Positions 43,252 through 52,957 of a stretch of 64,000 nucleotides of DNA are shown here, piece by piece. The position numbers and the translations under genes are program-made. Position 1 is the stretch's first letter; every line of letters starts with the position of its first letter. A model generated the notes under the pieces. The model made no database searches. It was not told where the DNA came from and was given only the letters and a program-made list of their open reading frames with translations. Origin of the DNA: Lachnospiraceae bacterium (GTDB lineage Bacteria > Bacillota > Clostridia > Lachnospirales > Lachnospiraceae); contig JAGBMJ010000010.1 of the NCBI GenBank assembly GCA_017634975.1, positions 56,390 through 120,389 of the forward strand, in the 5' to 3' direction.

Positions 43252-44841
43252 TTATTCCTCCAGATAATCTTTTATCGTTTGTCCGAATTCATCTGCTTCA
43301 TCATCCGCAAGCAATATCACGATCGTCCCGTCGATCATCTTTACACAGTCTGCGGCCGGCCATGGCTGCATCTGAGCAAATTCCGCATTATGCACCAGCT
43401 CTTTTCTCCGCTCTGCCGTGGCCCACTTATGTGCGGAAGAGGCATACCAGTCGATCGCGGACGAATAATCCCTCTGCGTGGTCAGATACAATCCCGAAAC
43501 CACCCCCGGCATCATCGGTGCACTGGGCACATATTCCGGCGTCTGGTAGAGATTACCGTACAGCGCCACTTCACAGGTATCCGTATATCCGTCCACCAGT
43601 TCCATACGGTACTGGATACGGTTCACCAGGTTACGGATCTGCTCATTCGCCAGATGCATCCGCTCATACGCCTGATCTGCGATCACCACAAAATGTACGC
43701 AGATGCATATCAGCAGCACGGACTGCAGTGTCTGAAACAGATGCTTCTTTACATACTCCGCTTTGCTCCACTGTTCAAAACTGCCCGTATCGTGTTCCGT
43801 CTCCTGCCAAAGGATGACCGGCATCAGCCAGATCAGGACCATACTGTAGCACATGATGATCGAGATATAGGATACTTCTTCCGAGATAAAACTGTAAATA
43901 TGCGTAATGAGCGGTAACAGCAATCCCCAGATGATCAGTAAAGCGATGCGCCAGGGCTGCGCAAACAGTTTCCGCTTCCCGCAGATCCACAGGAGCAGCA
44001 CGATAACGGAGATCAGCAGGATCACATTGGATGCGTTATAAAAATTCAGCTCCCAGCGCACCAGAAAGAATCTTGCAAATTCAACATAGGAAGACTTTAC
44101 CGCCCCCAGCAGACGCTGCACGGAATAGCCGCCTGCATCGCTCATTCCCATATAATCCGCCATCTGAGTATCATCGATCTTCCACGCCACATTCATACCG
44201 ATCAGGTACGCTGCCATAGCTGCCACGCCCATTCCCAGGAAACGCCCTGCCGTCGTAAGCAGCTCCTTTGCTTTCTTCGCAGGATCGATCAGCATAAGGA
44301 GCAGCCACAGCATCAGCAGCAGGATCGTGACCGAGATATACGCCTGGTACAATCCCATCGTTACAAACAGCGCCGCTGCGCCCCCCGCGATCCCCTTCCG
44401 GCCTTTGCTCCGGATCACCAGATATGCCGAAAGTACGGAACACATCATCCCAAAGAAATAGCCGTCTGCCGTGTACATATAGGCAAAGGTACCGGTAACT
44501 GCCGGATTCACCACCAGAATCGCTGCCGTCAGCGCCTGTCCGACATTTCCCTTGATGTCAAACAATTCCACGATAAGTACTGCCGCCAGCGCAATGCAGA
44601 GGATCGAAAAAACGCCGATCACCCAGGTCGTCTCGTACTTTCCGCGGAACACTTCCACAAAAGGCAAAAAGAAACGTCCGATGGCCACCGTCCAGCCACG
44701 GGAGATCGTCCACATATAGTTCCAGGAATCGTCACAGTAAAACTTATTGGCCAGCCGGAATCCATGTGCCACAAAACCATAGATCATGGTCAGCCAAAAT
44801 ACCGCTTTTCTCCTGTCTTTCCAAAATCCACTCTGCTCCAA
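43252..44841 (-). CDS. GtrII-like membrane glucosyltransferase (GT-C type)
   Basis: A 529-residue protein with about eleven helices. The outside loop after the first helix reads NKFYCDDSWNYMW with Asp37/Asp38, the pattern of GtrII/GtrV-type enzymes that add glucosyl side groups to exported glycans from polyprenyl-phosphate-glucose. GtrA and GtrB homologues are in the same unit, completing a Gtr system. Start is TTG 44841 with AAGGAG eleven bases upstream; an alternative start is possible. Just upstream lies a perfect 11-base-stem hairpin. Confidence 0.78.
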   Translation of the reverse strand: MEQSGFWKDRRKAVFWLTMIYGFVAHGFRLANKFYCDDSWNYMWTISRGWTVAIGRFFLPFVEVFRGKYETTWVIGVFSILCIALAAVLIVELFDIKGNVGQALTAAILVVNPAVTGTFAYMYTADGYFFGMMCSVLSAYLVIRSKGRKGIAGGAAALFVTMGLYQAYISVTILLLMLWLLLMLIDPAKKAKELLTTAGRFLGMGVAAMAAYLIGMNVAWKIDDTQMADYMGMSDAGGYSVQRLLGAVKSSYVEFARFFLVRWELNFYNASNVILLISVIVLLLWICGKRKLFAQPWRIALLIIWGLLLPLITHIYSFISEEVSYISIIMCYSMVLIWLMPVILWQETEHDTGSFEQWSKAEYVKKHLFQTLQSVLLICICVHFVVIADQAYERMHLANEQIRNLVNRIQYRMELVDGYTDTCEVALYGNLYQTPEYVPSAPMMPGVVSGLYLTTQRDYSSAIDWYASSAHKWATAERRKELVHNAEFAQMQPWPAADCVKMIDGTIVILLADDEADEFGQTIKDYLEE

Positions 44842-44878
44842 TTCAGGATGTACTCCTTACTCTCTTCATTTTTATACC

Positions 44879-44910
44879 CATAAACGAAATGACTTGCCGT
44901 TTCGTTTATG
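44879..44910. other. Perfect 11-base-stem inverted repeat
   Basis: CATAAACGAAA (44879-44889) and TTTCGTTTATG (44900-44910) are perfect inverted arms with a ten-base spacer. On the minus strand GGGTATAAAAATG follows, with no T-tract, so it is not a terminator. It is either an mRNA processing/stability hairpin between two genes of one operon or an operator. Confidence 0.55.
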
Positions 44911-44924
44911 AGCCGGCATACACC

Positions 44925-44942
44925 GCCCTCAAAGGGAAGCCT
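44925..44942 (-). repeat. Partial intergenic repeat overlapping a stop codon
   Basis: The minus strand reads GGCTTCCCTTTGAGGGCG, the conserved end of the repeat family at 5470-5564. The TGA within it is the stop codon of the Wzy-like gene, so insertion of the element appears to have fixed the C-terminus of that protein. Confidence 0.5.
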
Positions 44943-46587
44943 CCTCCCTGCCCTGCGGGAACATAAGCAGTCCGCAGTTATATAATGCTGAAAAACAGAT
45001 CACATAAGCCGGATAGCACAGTGACTCCGTCATCATCGCAAACATATACAGGGCACTCATCAAAAGCGGAAATGTCAATGCCTTTCGCAGACTGCGACGT
45101 TTCCGATACGTCCATACCGCCGTCACAAATGCACCGGCTACCAGCATCGCATACGCCAGCCCGGTCAGGATGCCAAACTGATAGATCATCTGCAGATAAC
45201 TGTTATGCGCATGATAGATCAGTTTTCCTTCTTCGATCTCAATATGTCCGGGATAATGCCCCGCTAACGTGATCCGTCCCAGATATGCTTTCCAGATCTC
45301 CGTGCGGCCGTTCGTCACATCCCTCTCCGGATCGATCTCCACTTTCTTTTCCTGCTCCGTGATGCCGCCTTCCCCATGACCGAAATCTACCATGATCCCC
45401 CATTTTCCGAGGGCAAGACGCAGATATTCCGTAATCGAGGTATATTTCGGTGAATCCACCGGATCCCCTTTGATGACACGCCGCTCCGGATTAAACTCCG
45501 CATACAGTGCCGTCGGGTTGTCCGCATAAGCCGGTATGTAACGGATCGCCAGATAGCCCGGAACCACCGCCGCCAAAAGCAGAACGACAGCAAGCAGATA
45601 ACGTAACACAACCTTCTTTTTTTTCTGCTCCGTAAGCATACGCAGAACAAACAGTACAAAATAGGCAAACAAGAGTCCAAGGATCGTGGTACGTGTATAA
45701 TTATATATGATCAGAATACCGGTCCAGACAAAAAACACGTAATTCAGGAACAGTGCCGGTATCCGTTTGGAACGATTTTTCTGTGCCCTCGCTCTTGCGA
45801 TCCTTCCCGCCATCACCGCGGAAATGCATGCCAGATAACCTCCGGCATTGTTGGAATTGGAAAAATAGGTCAGATAACGTTCCGTATCATACGGCCGGTG
45901 CAGCAGACACTGGTAACTTACGTAGAACAGGGAAAGCAGCGCGGCATCCAGAAACGCATCCGTAAACATCCGCACTCTGCCTTCTTTTTTGGCAACCGAC
46001 AGCATATAGTAAAATGCACTGTATCCGACCACGAAAAAGCCCTCGTAGGAATACCCTGGATTAAAGACGGTAAACAGCACTGCAAACGCGATATATACGA
46101 TCCACAGGATCTTCTGCGGCCGCAGTTTTGCCGGAGCTTCTTTTTTCCGAACCAGCCTGCTGAGTCTGCCCGGATGCAGGATCAGATCCCGCAGTATTGC
46201 GATGAAAATCAGCCCCCAGACCAGGATCACCAGTTTCCCCAGGCGGATCACATCCGCAAACTCATAATTACAAAGATCCGGGATCCAGTGTTTCTGGTAT
46301 GCAAAATGACAAACCAGATAGCAGACCGGCAAATAGATCCCGGACCATATGGTCAGCCAGAACTCGACCGGAAAACCGGCCAGCACCATCCCGCCGAATG
46401 CCACGCAGAACCTGCGGAATGCCACCACCTGTCCGTAATTGTCTCCCGCATTCATAAATGAAATGCCGGAACAGATGGCAAAATACAAACAAAGGATCAA
46501 AACCGGCCTGCGCCAGACAGCTTCCCCGATCAGTTTTGTTTTACACCATTGCAGCAGCTCTGCCGGTGTCCGTTCTTCTTTCTTCAT
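44929..46587 (-). CDS. Wzy/O-antigen-ligase-like membrane protein
   Basis: A 552-residue protein with about twelve helices and one large outside loop (about residues 360-455) holding NGRTEIWKAY and HAHNSYLQMIYQFGI. These segments are the PF04932-type signature of O-antigen polymerases and ligases. It would polymerise repeat units outside the membrane or attach the finished glycan to its carrier; the signature does not separate the two. Its last codons lie in an intergenic repeat. Start overlaps the GtrB-like gene by four bases. Confidence 0.83.
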   Translation of the reverse strand: MKKEERTPAELLQWCKTKLIGEAVWRRPVLILCLYFAICSGISFMNAGDNYGQVVAFRRFCVAFGGMVLAGFPVEFWLTIWSGIYLPVCYLVCHFAYQKHWIPDLCNYEFADVIRLGKLVILVWGLIFIAILRDLILHPGRLSRLVRKKEAPAKLRPQKILWIVYIAFAVLFTVFNPGYSYEGFFVVGYSAFYYMLSVAKKEGRVRMFTDAFLDAALLSLFYVSYQCLLHRPYDTERYLTYFSNSNNAGGYLACISAVMAGRIARARAQKNRSKRIPALFLNYVFFVWTGILIIYNYTRTTILGLLFAYFVLFVLRMLTEQKKKKVVLRYLLAVVLLLAAVVPGYLAIRYIPAYADNPTALYAEFNPERRVIKGDPVDSPKYTSITEYLRLALGKWGIMVDFGHGEGGITEQEKKVEIDPERDVTNGRTEIWKAYLGRITLAGHYPGHIEIEEGKLIYHAHNSYLQMIYQFGILTGLAYAMLVAGAFVTAVWTYRKRRSLRKALTFPLLMSALYMFAMMTESLCYPAYVICFSALYNCGLLMFPQGREEASL

Positions 46588-47549
46588 GCTTTATCATCGG
46601 AAGACGGAGCTTTTTCCGCCGCATCCTTCTTTACGATCTGTTTAATGATATACTGTGGTGAGGCGTTCATACTGATATAGATCCGTCCCACATACTCTCC
46701 GATCAGCCCCAGCATGATCATGATCATACCGCCGAAAAACACCAGGATCGCCACAAGAGATGCAAATCCCATCACACGGTCCGGCAGCACAAAATGCTGG
46801 ATGATGATCACGATGCCGTAGAGAAAACCGGCCAATGCACTGATCACCCCCATTACCGTAGCGATCCGCAGCGGCTTCACCGAAAACGAGGTAAATCCGT
46901 TCATCCACAGCCCCAGCAGTTTCTTTAATGTATAGCCGGACTCTCCCACTTCACGGTTTCTATGGTTGATATCCACATTTACGATATTCTTCGTTGCCCG
47001 CAGTACCAGCCCGATCACATAGGGATAGGAGTTTTCGTAACGGATCATGTCATCTACGATATAACGTTTGGCTGCAAAATAACTGGACACATACAGGGTC
47101 TTTGGCTTATCCAGCATAACCTCCGCCATCTTTTCATTCACAAAACTGCCGAAATTGCGAAACAGGGAATGTTTCTTATGGCTGTACCTCGCATACGCCA
47201 CGTCTGCTCCGTTTTCCAAGGCCTCCAGCAGCTTATCCGCCTCATCCGCCGGCGTCTGTCCGTCGTCATCCAGACAGATCACGATTTCGCCCTTTGTCTG
47301 ACGCAGCCCCGCCATCAGCGCAGAATGCTGGCCGAAATTACGTGCAAAATCGATCGCCGTAATGCGTGCATCCTCCAGCGCCATCTTTTTGATCACGTCA
47401 AAAGTCTCATCCGGGGAACAGTCATTCACCAGGATGATCTCGTAGTCATATTTTTTCAGGGATTGCATTTTTTCCCGGATCTCCGCTACCACATCGCCGA
47501 TCGTCTGCGATGAGCGATAGCAGGGGATCACGTAGCTGATCATCTGCAT
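46584..47549 (-). CDS. GtrB/ArnC-like polyprenol-phosphate glycosyltransferase
   Basis: A DPM1-like GT2 enzyme with SYVIPCYRSSQTIG at the start, NDCSPDET (42-49), CLDDDGQTP (92-100) and NFGQHSALMAG, a typical GtrB/ArnC segment. Two helices (about 230-255 and 265-290) anchor it before a short charged tail. It would make polyprenyl-phosphate-glucose or a similar donor for the GtrII-like protein two genes on. The open frame reaches upstream into the GNAT gene; ATG 47549 has AAGGA nine bases ahead, and ATG 47558 overlapping the previous stop is an alternative. Confidence 0.87.
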   Translation of the reverse strand: MQMISYVIPCYRSSQTIGDVVAEIREKMQSLKKYDYEIILVNDCSPDETFDVIKKMALEDARITAIDFARNFGQHSALMAGLRQTKGEIVICLDDDGQTPADEADKLLEALENGADVAYARYSHKKHSLFRNFGSFVNEKMAEVMLDKPKTLYVSSYFAAKRYIVDDMIRYENSYPYVIGLVLRATKNIVNVDINHRNREVGESGYTLKKLLGLWMNGFTSFSVKPLRIATVMGVISALAGFLYGIVIIIQHFVLPDRVMGFASLVAILVFFGGMIMIMLGLIGEYVGRIYISMNASPQYIIKQIVKKDAAEKAPSSDDKA

Positions 47550-47554
47550 CGTTA

Positions 47555-48124
47555 TCATTCCTTCTGTGTCCGGTACGGATCCGTACACTTCATAAATATG
47601 ATCTTTCTGCGGATCCCGTCCAGCACGGCTTCCTCCGTCCGCTCCGGACAGATGGTAAACCCGCAGTTTTCATAGGAGCGGATCGCCCGCTCATTATGGG
47701 ATAAAGCCCGCAGCGTCACTTCCTTAAGCCGCATTTCACGAAAGGCATATTCCAGTGCCAGTTTCAGCACCTCGGTCCCGTAATTTTTTCCCAGAGCATC
47801 CGCCTCGCCGATAAAGATCCCAAACTCCGCACTCTCCGCTTCCGGATCGATATGGGAAAAATACTGACTGCCGATCTCGCGGCCATCTTCTTTCAATCCG
47901 ATGATAAACTGCTCGACCCGGCCGGTGCCCACCTGTTCGGCCAGCCACTTTTCATGGTCGGAGCGGGTCACTTCTGCCCGGTAGATAAACCACTCCACGA
48001 CATGCCGCATATTCCGCCAGCGGAGGATCTTATCCGTATCCGCCTCCGTGATGCGGCGCAGATACACGCGTTCCCCTTCGATCCGCGGGATGCGTGCGAT
48101 CCGTTCTTTTTGTTCTTCTGTCAT
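47555..48124 (-). CDS. GNAT N-acetyltransferase (RimJ/RimL-like; PseH- or WecD-like role possible)
   Basis: A 189-residue GNAT enzyme with VYLRRITEADTDKILRWRN at the start, FGIFIGEADALGKNYGTE as the acetyl-CoA loop region and SYENCGF near the end. Glycan-locus members of this group acetylate the 4-amino group of nucleotide-linked aminodeoxysugars (PseH, WecD). It lies two genes after the WecE-like aminotransferase and in the same unit as PseF/PseG, so either sugar could be the substrate. GGAG lies six bases before the ATG. Confidence 0.82.
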   Translation of the reverse strand: MTEEQKERIARIPRIEGERVYLRRITEADTDKILRWRNMRHVVEWFIYRAEVTRSDHEKWLAEQVGTGRVEQFIIGLKEDGREIGSQYFSHIDPEAESAEFGIFIGEADALGKNYGTEVLKLALEYAFREMRLKEVTLRALSHNERAIRSYENCGFTICPERTEEAVLDGIRRKIIFMKCTDPYRTQKE

Positions 48125-48166
48125 ATATCACTCCAAAACGGTAACGCCCGTAAGCATTCCGATCCT

Positions 48167-50014
48167 TTACTGCTTTCCTGTACGATAGATGGCAAATGTA
48201 CCGCTTTTCGCCCCTGCAGTCTGCAGATCAGACGCTTCGTTGCCGACCGCATCCTCCTGTATAAGCCGCAGGCCATACCTCTCCTGCAGAAAACGTTCCA
48301 TCCGCCACGGCTCCAGGCCAACCCAGCTCCGGCTTTCCGTACCTTCCAGCATTTGCCACAACAACAACGGGTTGTTGCTCTCAAAGACAAGAGCCGCGCC
48401 CTCTTTTGCAAACACCTCCTGCGCATCCGCGTATCCGAAAGCGCGTAATTTCTGTGCCTGCAGCGGACTGCCATACAGCCAGCCGCCAAGCAGCATCATA
48501 TTCCGTTCCGTATCGTTACGCCGAAATACCGGCGCGGTGCGGTTTACGGCAGCGGATGTTTCCAGCAGAAACAATTTCTGCGGGTGCTGCGCCATATAAG
48601 AGTATACCACATCATCCAGTTTATTAACAGATGTTTGTTCCCGGTACCCCACATAGGCATCGGAAGAGACCGGGATCAGCGCCAGCAGCATAATGACTGC
48701 CGGCATCAGACAAACGCTGCGCCATCCGGCGCGCTCCTCTTTTCGCCCCTCTGCTTTTTCCCGGGCAGATGGTTTCCGAAGCATCGCCAGCAGCAGAAAG
48801 ATCTCTGCCATATACAGTGACAGCGTGACCCGTTCCGGAGCACGTCCGCGCCAGAGCAGCCAGCCGTAGATCACAACATGCATACACCCGCAGCCCGCAA
48901 GCAGCGGCAAAAAACGGTATTTCTTTTCCTTGAGGAAGGTCACTGCCGCGATCCCATACAGAAGAAGCAGGATATACGCATAAGGAAAATCGCTGTTGCC
49001 CTGCATCTTCAGGGTACGCATCCGCAAATCGTAGAGTACGTTTTTCAGCTTCTGTCCATCCGATACCGCCCGGGATGGTTCCCGAAAGGATGCCATCTGC
49101 TCCAGGCGCTCTGCCGTGACCGTCGCATCCGGCAGCAGATCATAACGGCGGTACAGGGGATACGCCGTATCCGTAACTCCGCACTCCCCGTAAAACGCTC
49201 TGGCTTCGTCGCTCTCCCAGACCAGGGTGAAATCGTACAGATCCGTTCTGGCCCGGTTCAGCTTAAGATACGCCTGCCAGTCCGCACTGTGGTAAGCCAG
49301 GGAATGCAGACCAAGCAATACCAGCCAGACTGCCGCAAAGGCGCCCCCTAGCGGAAGTTCCTTCTTTAAGCGTATGCCGCCTTCCTCCCGCAAAAAAACA
49401 TAGAGAAGCGCTGCGCAAAGAAACGGCAGCAGCAGAAAGAATACCTGGGAACGGATCTGGTCGCAGAGCAGCAAAAGCCCCATCGGAGGAAGCAGCTGCC
49501 GGATACGTTCCCGCGTGGTTTCGGTCCTGCTGCCGCTAAGCAGCAGAAACAGTGCCGTGGCCCCCGCACAGGCCGCCACCAATGTATAATGCAGCCGCCA
49601 GAACAGCGGCAGCAGAAACAGCCAGATCATTACGATCACCGGCAGATACCGCAAAGCCGGCGAAGGCTCGTCCTTCCCTGCGGCCGCAACACTGCGCAGC
49701 AGCAAAAATGCGCACAGAAGAACCGTAGCGCACAAAAAGATGCCAAACCAGGGAAGCATCGGTAAAATACGATAAAGTAATGATAACAAAAAAGAAAGCG
49801 GTGCACGCAGATACACCGTATGCAGATCGGGTGTGCCGCTGTAGGCCCCCGAAAGAACAGAGGCGATCTGAAGATCATCATTCATACCATACAGCGGCGG
49901 TGCAGCCAGCAGCAGGATCACAAAAGGAACTGCAGTGACCGCTCCTGCCCGGAAAAGCTGCTTTCGGGATATCGTTTGCTTCTGTTTCTCACCCATAGTA
50001 TCCTTGCCGGACAT
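48167..50014 (-). CDS. Large polytopic membrane protein, putative GT-C
   Basis: A 615-residue protein with about eleven helices and a soluble C-terminal domain of about 130 residues. After the first helix comes YGMNDDLQIASVLSGAY, with Asp46/Asp47 in the position of the catalytic acids of GT-C enzymes. DUF6056 and GtrII proteins in this locus show the same arrangement. The ATG overlaps the previous stop as TAATG, and AAGGAG lies eleven bases upstream. I cannot assign a named family. Confidence 0.65.
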   Translation of the reverse strand: MSGKDTMGEKQKQTISRKQLFRAGAVTAVPFVILLLAAPPLYGMNDDLQIASVLSGAYSGTPDLHTVYLRAPLSFLLSLLYRILPMLPWFGIFLCATVLLCAFLLLRSVAAAGKDEPSPALRYLPVIVMIWLFLLPLFWRLHYTLVAACAGATALFLLLSGSRTETTRERIRQLLPPMGLLLLCDQIRSQVFFLLLPFLCAALLYVFLREEGGIRLKKELPLGGAFAAVWLVLLGLHSLAYHSADWQAYLKLNRARTDLYDFTLVWESDEARAFYGECGVTDTAYPLYRRYDLLPDATVTAERLEQMASFREPSRAVSDGQKLKNVLYDLRMRTLKMQGNSDFPYAYILLLLYGIAAVTFLKEKKYRFLPLLAGCGCMHVVIYGWLLWRGRAPERVTLSLYMAEIFLLLAMLRKPSAREKAEGRKEERAGWRSVCLMPAVIMLLALIPVSSDAYVGYREQTSVNKLDDVVYSYMAQHPQKLFLLETSAAVNRTAPVFRRNDTERNMMLLGGWLYGSPLQAQKLRAFGYADAQEVFAKEGAALVFESNNPLLLWQMLEGTESRSWVGLEPWRMERFLQERYGLRLIQEDAVGNEASDLQTAGAKSGTFAIYRTGKQ

Positions 50015-51171
50015 TACCGGTAAAACTCCTTAACCTTATCAACGATATACGCCGTCTGTTCTTCGGTCAGACCATAGAAAAGCGGCAGTCTGGTCAGGCG
50101 TTCGCTTTCCTTTGTCGTATACACGTCTTCCCCTGCAAAACGCCCGTATTTCTTACCGGCCGGTGCCGAATGCAGCGGAATATAATGGAACACCGAGAGA
50201 ATATTATTTGCCTTCAGGTGATCGATCAGTGCCGTGCGTTCTTCCTGATCATGCGCCTTGACATAGAACATATGCGCATTGTGCACGCATCCCTCCGGCA
50301 CTACCGGCAGTTCCAGCTTCCCGGCATCTGCGAGTGGCTTTAATCCGGCATAATAAGTATCCCAGATCTTTCTTCTGGCTTGATTGATCTCGTCAGCGAT
50401 CTCCAGCTGCGCATACAGATAGGCTGCATTCATATCACTGGGCAGATAAGACGAGCCCACCTCCTGCCAGGTATATTTATCGATCTGTCCGCGCAGGAAG
50501 CGGCTGCGATCTGTTCCTTTTTCCCGAACGATCTCGGCCATCTCAATAAAACGGTCATCCCGCATAAGAAGTGCCCCGCCTTCGCCCATACTGTAGTTCT
50601 TGGTCTCATGGAAACTGTAGCACCCCAGATCCCCGATGGTGCCAAGTGCCCGCCCCTTATAGGTTGCCATCACGCCCTGCGCCGCGTCTTCCACTACATA
50701 CAGATCATGCTTTTTGGCAATCTCCATGATCGTATCCATCTCACAGGCCACTCCGGCGTAATGCACCGGCACGATGGCTTTGGTCTTTTCCGTGACCGCT
50801 GCTTCGATCTTTGTCTCATCAATGTTCATCGTATCCGGCCGGATATCCACAAATACCGCCTTTGCACCACGCAATACAAATGCATCTGCCGTGGAAACAA
50901 AGGTAAAGGAAGGCATGATCACCTCATCCCCTTCTTTGATATCCAGAAGGATTGCTGCCAGTTCCGTCGCATGGGTGCATGATGTGGTCAACAGGCACTT
51001 TTTCGCCTGCGTCCGCTCTTCAAACCATACATTGCACTTTTTGGTAAAGACGCCATCTCCGCAGATCTTCTGCGCCTCAATGCACTGTTTGATATAGTCC
51101 AGCTCCTTCCCTGTGTGGGGCGGAACATTAAATTTGATCTGATACTGCTGGTATTCTTTATTCTTTTCCAT
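50014..51171 (-). CDS. wecE: WecE-like dTDP-4-keto-6-deoxysugar 4-aminotransferase
   Basis: A DegT/DnrJ/EryC1-fold PLP enzyme of 385 residues. LLTTSCTHATELAA (60-73), MPSFTFVSTADA (86-97), EDAAQ (161-165) and the PLP lysine Lys191 in SFHETKNYSMGEGG agree closely with RffA/WecE, which makes dTDP-4-amino-4,6-dideoxygalactose from the 4-keto sugar. The frame is open six codons further to 51189, but ATG 51171 has AGGA eleven bases ahead. It overlaps the preceding membrane-protein gene by 14 bases. RmlA and RmlB are not in the window. Confidence 0.9.
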   Translation of the reverse strand: MEKNKEYQQYQIKFNVPPHTGKELDYIKQCIEAQKICGDGVFTKKCNVWFEERTQAKKCLLTTSCTHATELAAILLDIKEGDEVIMPSFTFVSTADAFVLRGAKAVFVDIRPDTMNIDETKIEAAVTEKTKAIVPVHYAGVACEMDTIMEIAKKHDLYVVEDAAQGVMATYKGRALGTIGDLGCYSFHETKNYSMGEGGALLMRDDRFIEMAEIVREKGTDRSRFLRGQIDKYTWQEVGSSYLPSDMNAAYLYAQLEIADEINQARRKIWDTYYAGLKPLADAGKLELPVVPEGCVHNAHMFYVKAHDQEERTALIDHLKANNILSVFHYIPLHSAPAGKKYGRFAGEDVYTTKESERLTRLPLFYGLTEEQTAYIVDKVKEFYR

Positions 51172-52957
51172 ATACAATGAATTCCTCATTCTGATATTCT
51201 ATTTCATAGCCATTATTATATATGAAATCCTGTAATAGGGAATACTTTTTTTGCATATCCCCTGTATAATCCGGCATTTTTGCCGCTGTAACGATCCAAA
51301 AGTCCTGTTCTTGCAGACTCTCCAGCTCTTTTTCCATATCCGTGATCGCATAACTGTCCAGATCCGGCCACAAAGTGGATAATGCCGGTGAAAGTCCCAG
51401 TGCGTAATGCAGGCCGGGCAGATTGCCGTAGGTGAGCATCGTCTTTTCCGGTGCCTGCTGCAGCTGTGTCGTGATCCCCTCGATCGCCTGTTGATGGGCT
51501 GCCGATGTATGCATCCCGCGCAAAACGGCATTCTCCGTGATCACCGCATCTCTGCTGCTGCCGTCCTCACCGTCCTTAAATACATAGATACTGCCAAACA
51601 GCACGCTCTGAACCAGAAACAGCACAATAAAAGCATAGAACATATACCGCAGCGGCAGATACCGGCTTTTCCTTTCCTGGGCCTGTATCCAGCGCCCCAG
51701 CAAATATATGCCGATGGGTACCGTCAGAAACAGTTGGTTCAGCACCGCATACAGATGATTGTTACTGCCCAGAGGCGCTGCCAGCAAGGCCAGCAGGGCA
51801 AAGAGGGCCAGTTCTTTTTCTTTACGCAGCAGCATCTTATGGCAGAACGGAGAAGCCACATACACAAACAACAGCAGCAGGATCCATAGCAGTATCGTTC
51901 CGATCCCATAGAACGCACCGTTGTTATGATAATTGACCGTAAATACACCGTTGCGGTAATACCAGACAAACAAAAGGGCTGCGCCGCACAGATACAGCAG
52001 CGTTTTGACCGCCACAAACTTTTTCTTCTGAATGCGAAACATCAGGGTCCCCAGCAGAATTCCCGCCAGCATCGGCAAAAACCATTTGGCACCGAACAGA
52101 TAACCTCCGACGATGCTCTTTAGCATCCCGCCCATAGAATAACCGCCGGCATCTCCTGCCTGCGAAGTGAACAGACTGCCTACCCAGCCAAACATCCCGG
52201 TCACACCGCTCACTGCCCCCTGTATGCCGCCCACACTTGCTTCCGATCCCAGCAAAAGCAGAAATGCCGCTGCCACACCGCAGATATAGCCGCCGATACA
52301 AAGCCCTGTTGCTTTTGCAATCTCTTTGAATGAATGACGATTCTCTGCCAGATGACAGCAGACGAACAGGATCCAGATGCAATAGACCAGATTGGAGATA
52401 CGCACTAACACAGCGATCCCCAGCACCACACCGGCCAGGAACAGATTTTTTCTTTGTTCCGTTTCCGACCAGTGCCAGAGCAGCAGGCCGGCGCCAACAA
52501 ACAAAAGATATGACAGGTAATTATACAGGATCACCGTAGGGCACCAGCACAGGCCCAGGGCAATCAACTCTCCCGGAAACAGGATCACCGGAGAGATACG
52601 TTTCCTGAATACAAAATAAACCGAAAGAGCGGTTGCAAGCGGCAAAAGACGCGTCAGCACATTCATCCGCAGGAGGCTTCCGCCGGTGATCTTCATGAAA
52701 AGATGCCCGCACAGATTGGCCAGATAAGTGGCATAGATCCAGTCCCCCTTAAGCTGTCCGAACTGCTCATAATTTCCCAGACTGTACGTGGTATCCGTCA
52801 GATCTGCCCCCTGATTGACACCGAGAAAAGCGAAGACCACCAGCAAGGCCGGGAATACAAACCTTTCCATCTGAGGCAGCCGCAACATTTCCGACATGCT
52901 CTGATAAAGCTTTCTAATACTATTCGGTTCCTTTTCTCCCGACTGTGGCGCTGCCAT
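51158..52957 (-). CDS. Large polytopic membrane protein, putative GT-C
   Basis: A 599-residue protein with about eleven to twelve helices and a C-terminal soluble domain from about residue 470. The loop after the first helix has NQGADLTDTTYSLGN with Asp52 and Asp55, a GT-C-like acidic site. It resembles uncharacterised membrane proteins from Firmicute glycan loci. The ATG overlaps the GtrA stop as TAATG. Glycosyltransferase function is an inference from topology and context. Confidence 0.65.
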   Translation of the reverse strand: MAAPQSGEKEPNSIRKLYQSMSEMLRLPQMERFVFPALLVVFAFLGVNQGADLTDTTYSLGNYEQFGQLKGDWIYATYLANLCGHLFMKITGGSLLRMNVLTRLLPLATALSVYFVFRKRISPVILFPGELIALGLCWCPTVILYNYLSYLLFVGAGLLLWHWSETEQRKNLFLAGVVLGIAVLVRISNLVYCIWILFVCCHLAENRHSFKEIAKATGLCIGGYICGVAAAFLLLLGSEASVGGIQGAVSGVTGMFGWVGSLFTSQAGDAGGYSMGGMLKSIVGGYLFGAKWFLPMLAGILLGTLMFRIQKKKFVAVKTLLYLCGAALLFVWYYRNGVFTVNYHNNGAFYGIGTILLWILLLLFVYVASPFCHKMLLRKEKELALFALLALLAAPLGSNNHLYAVLNQLFLTVPIGIYLLGRWIQAQERKSRYLPLRYMFYAFIVLFLVQSVLFGSIYVFKDGEDGSSRDAVITENAVLRGMHTSAAHQQAIEGITTQLQQAPEKTMLTYGNLPGLHYALGLSPALSTLWPDLDSYAITDMEKELESLQEQDFWIVTAAKMPDYTGDMQKKYSLLQDFIYNNGYEIEYQNEEFIVYGKE

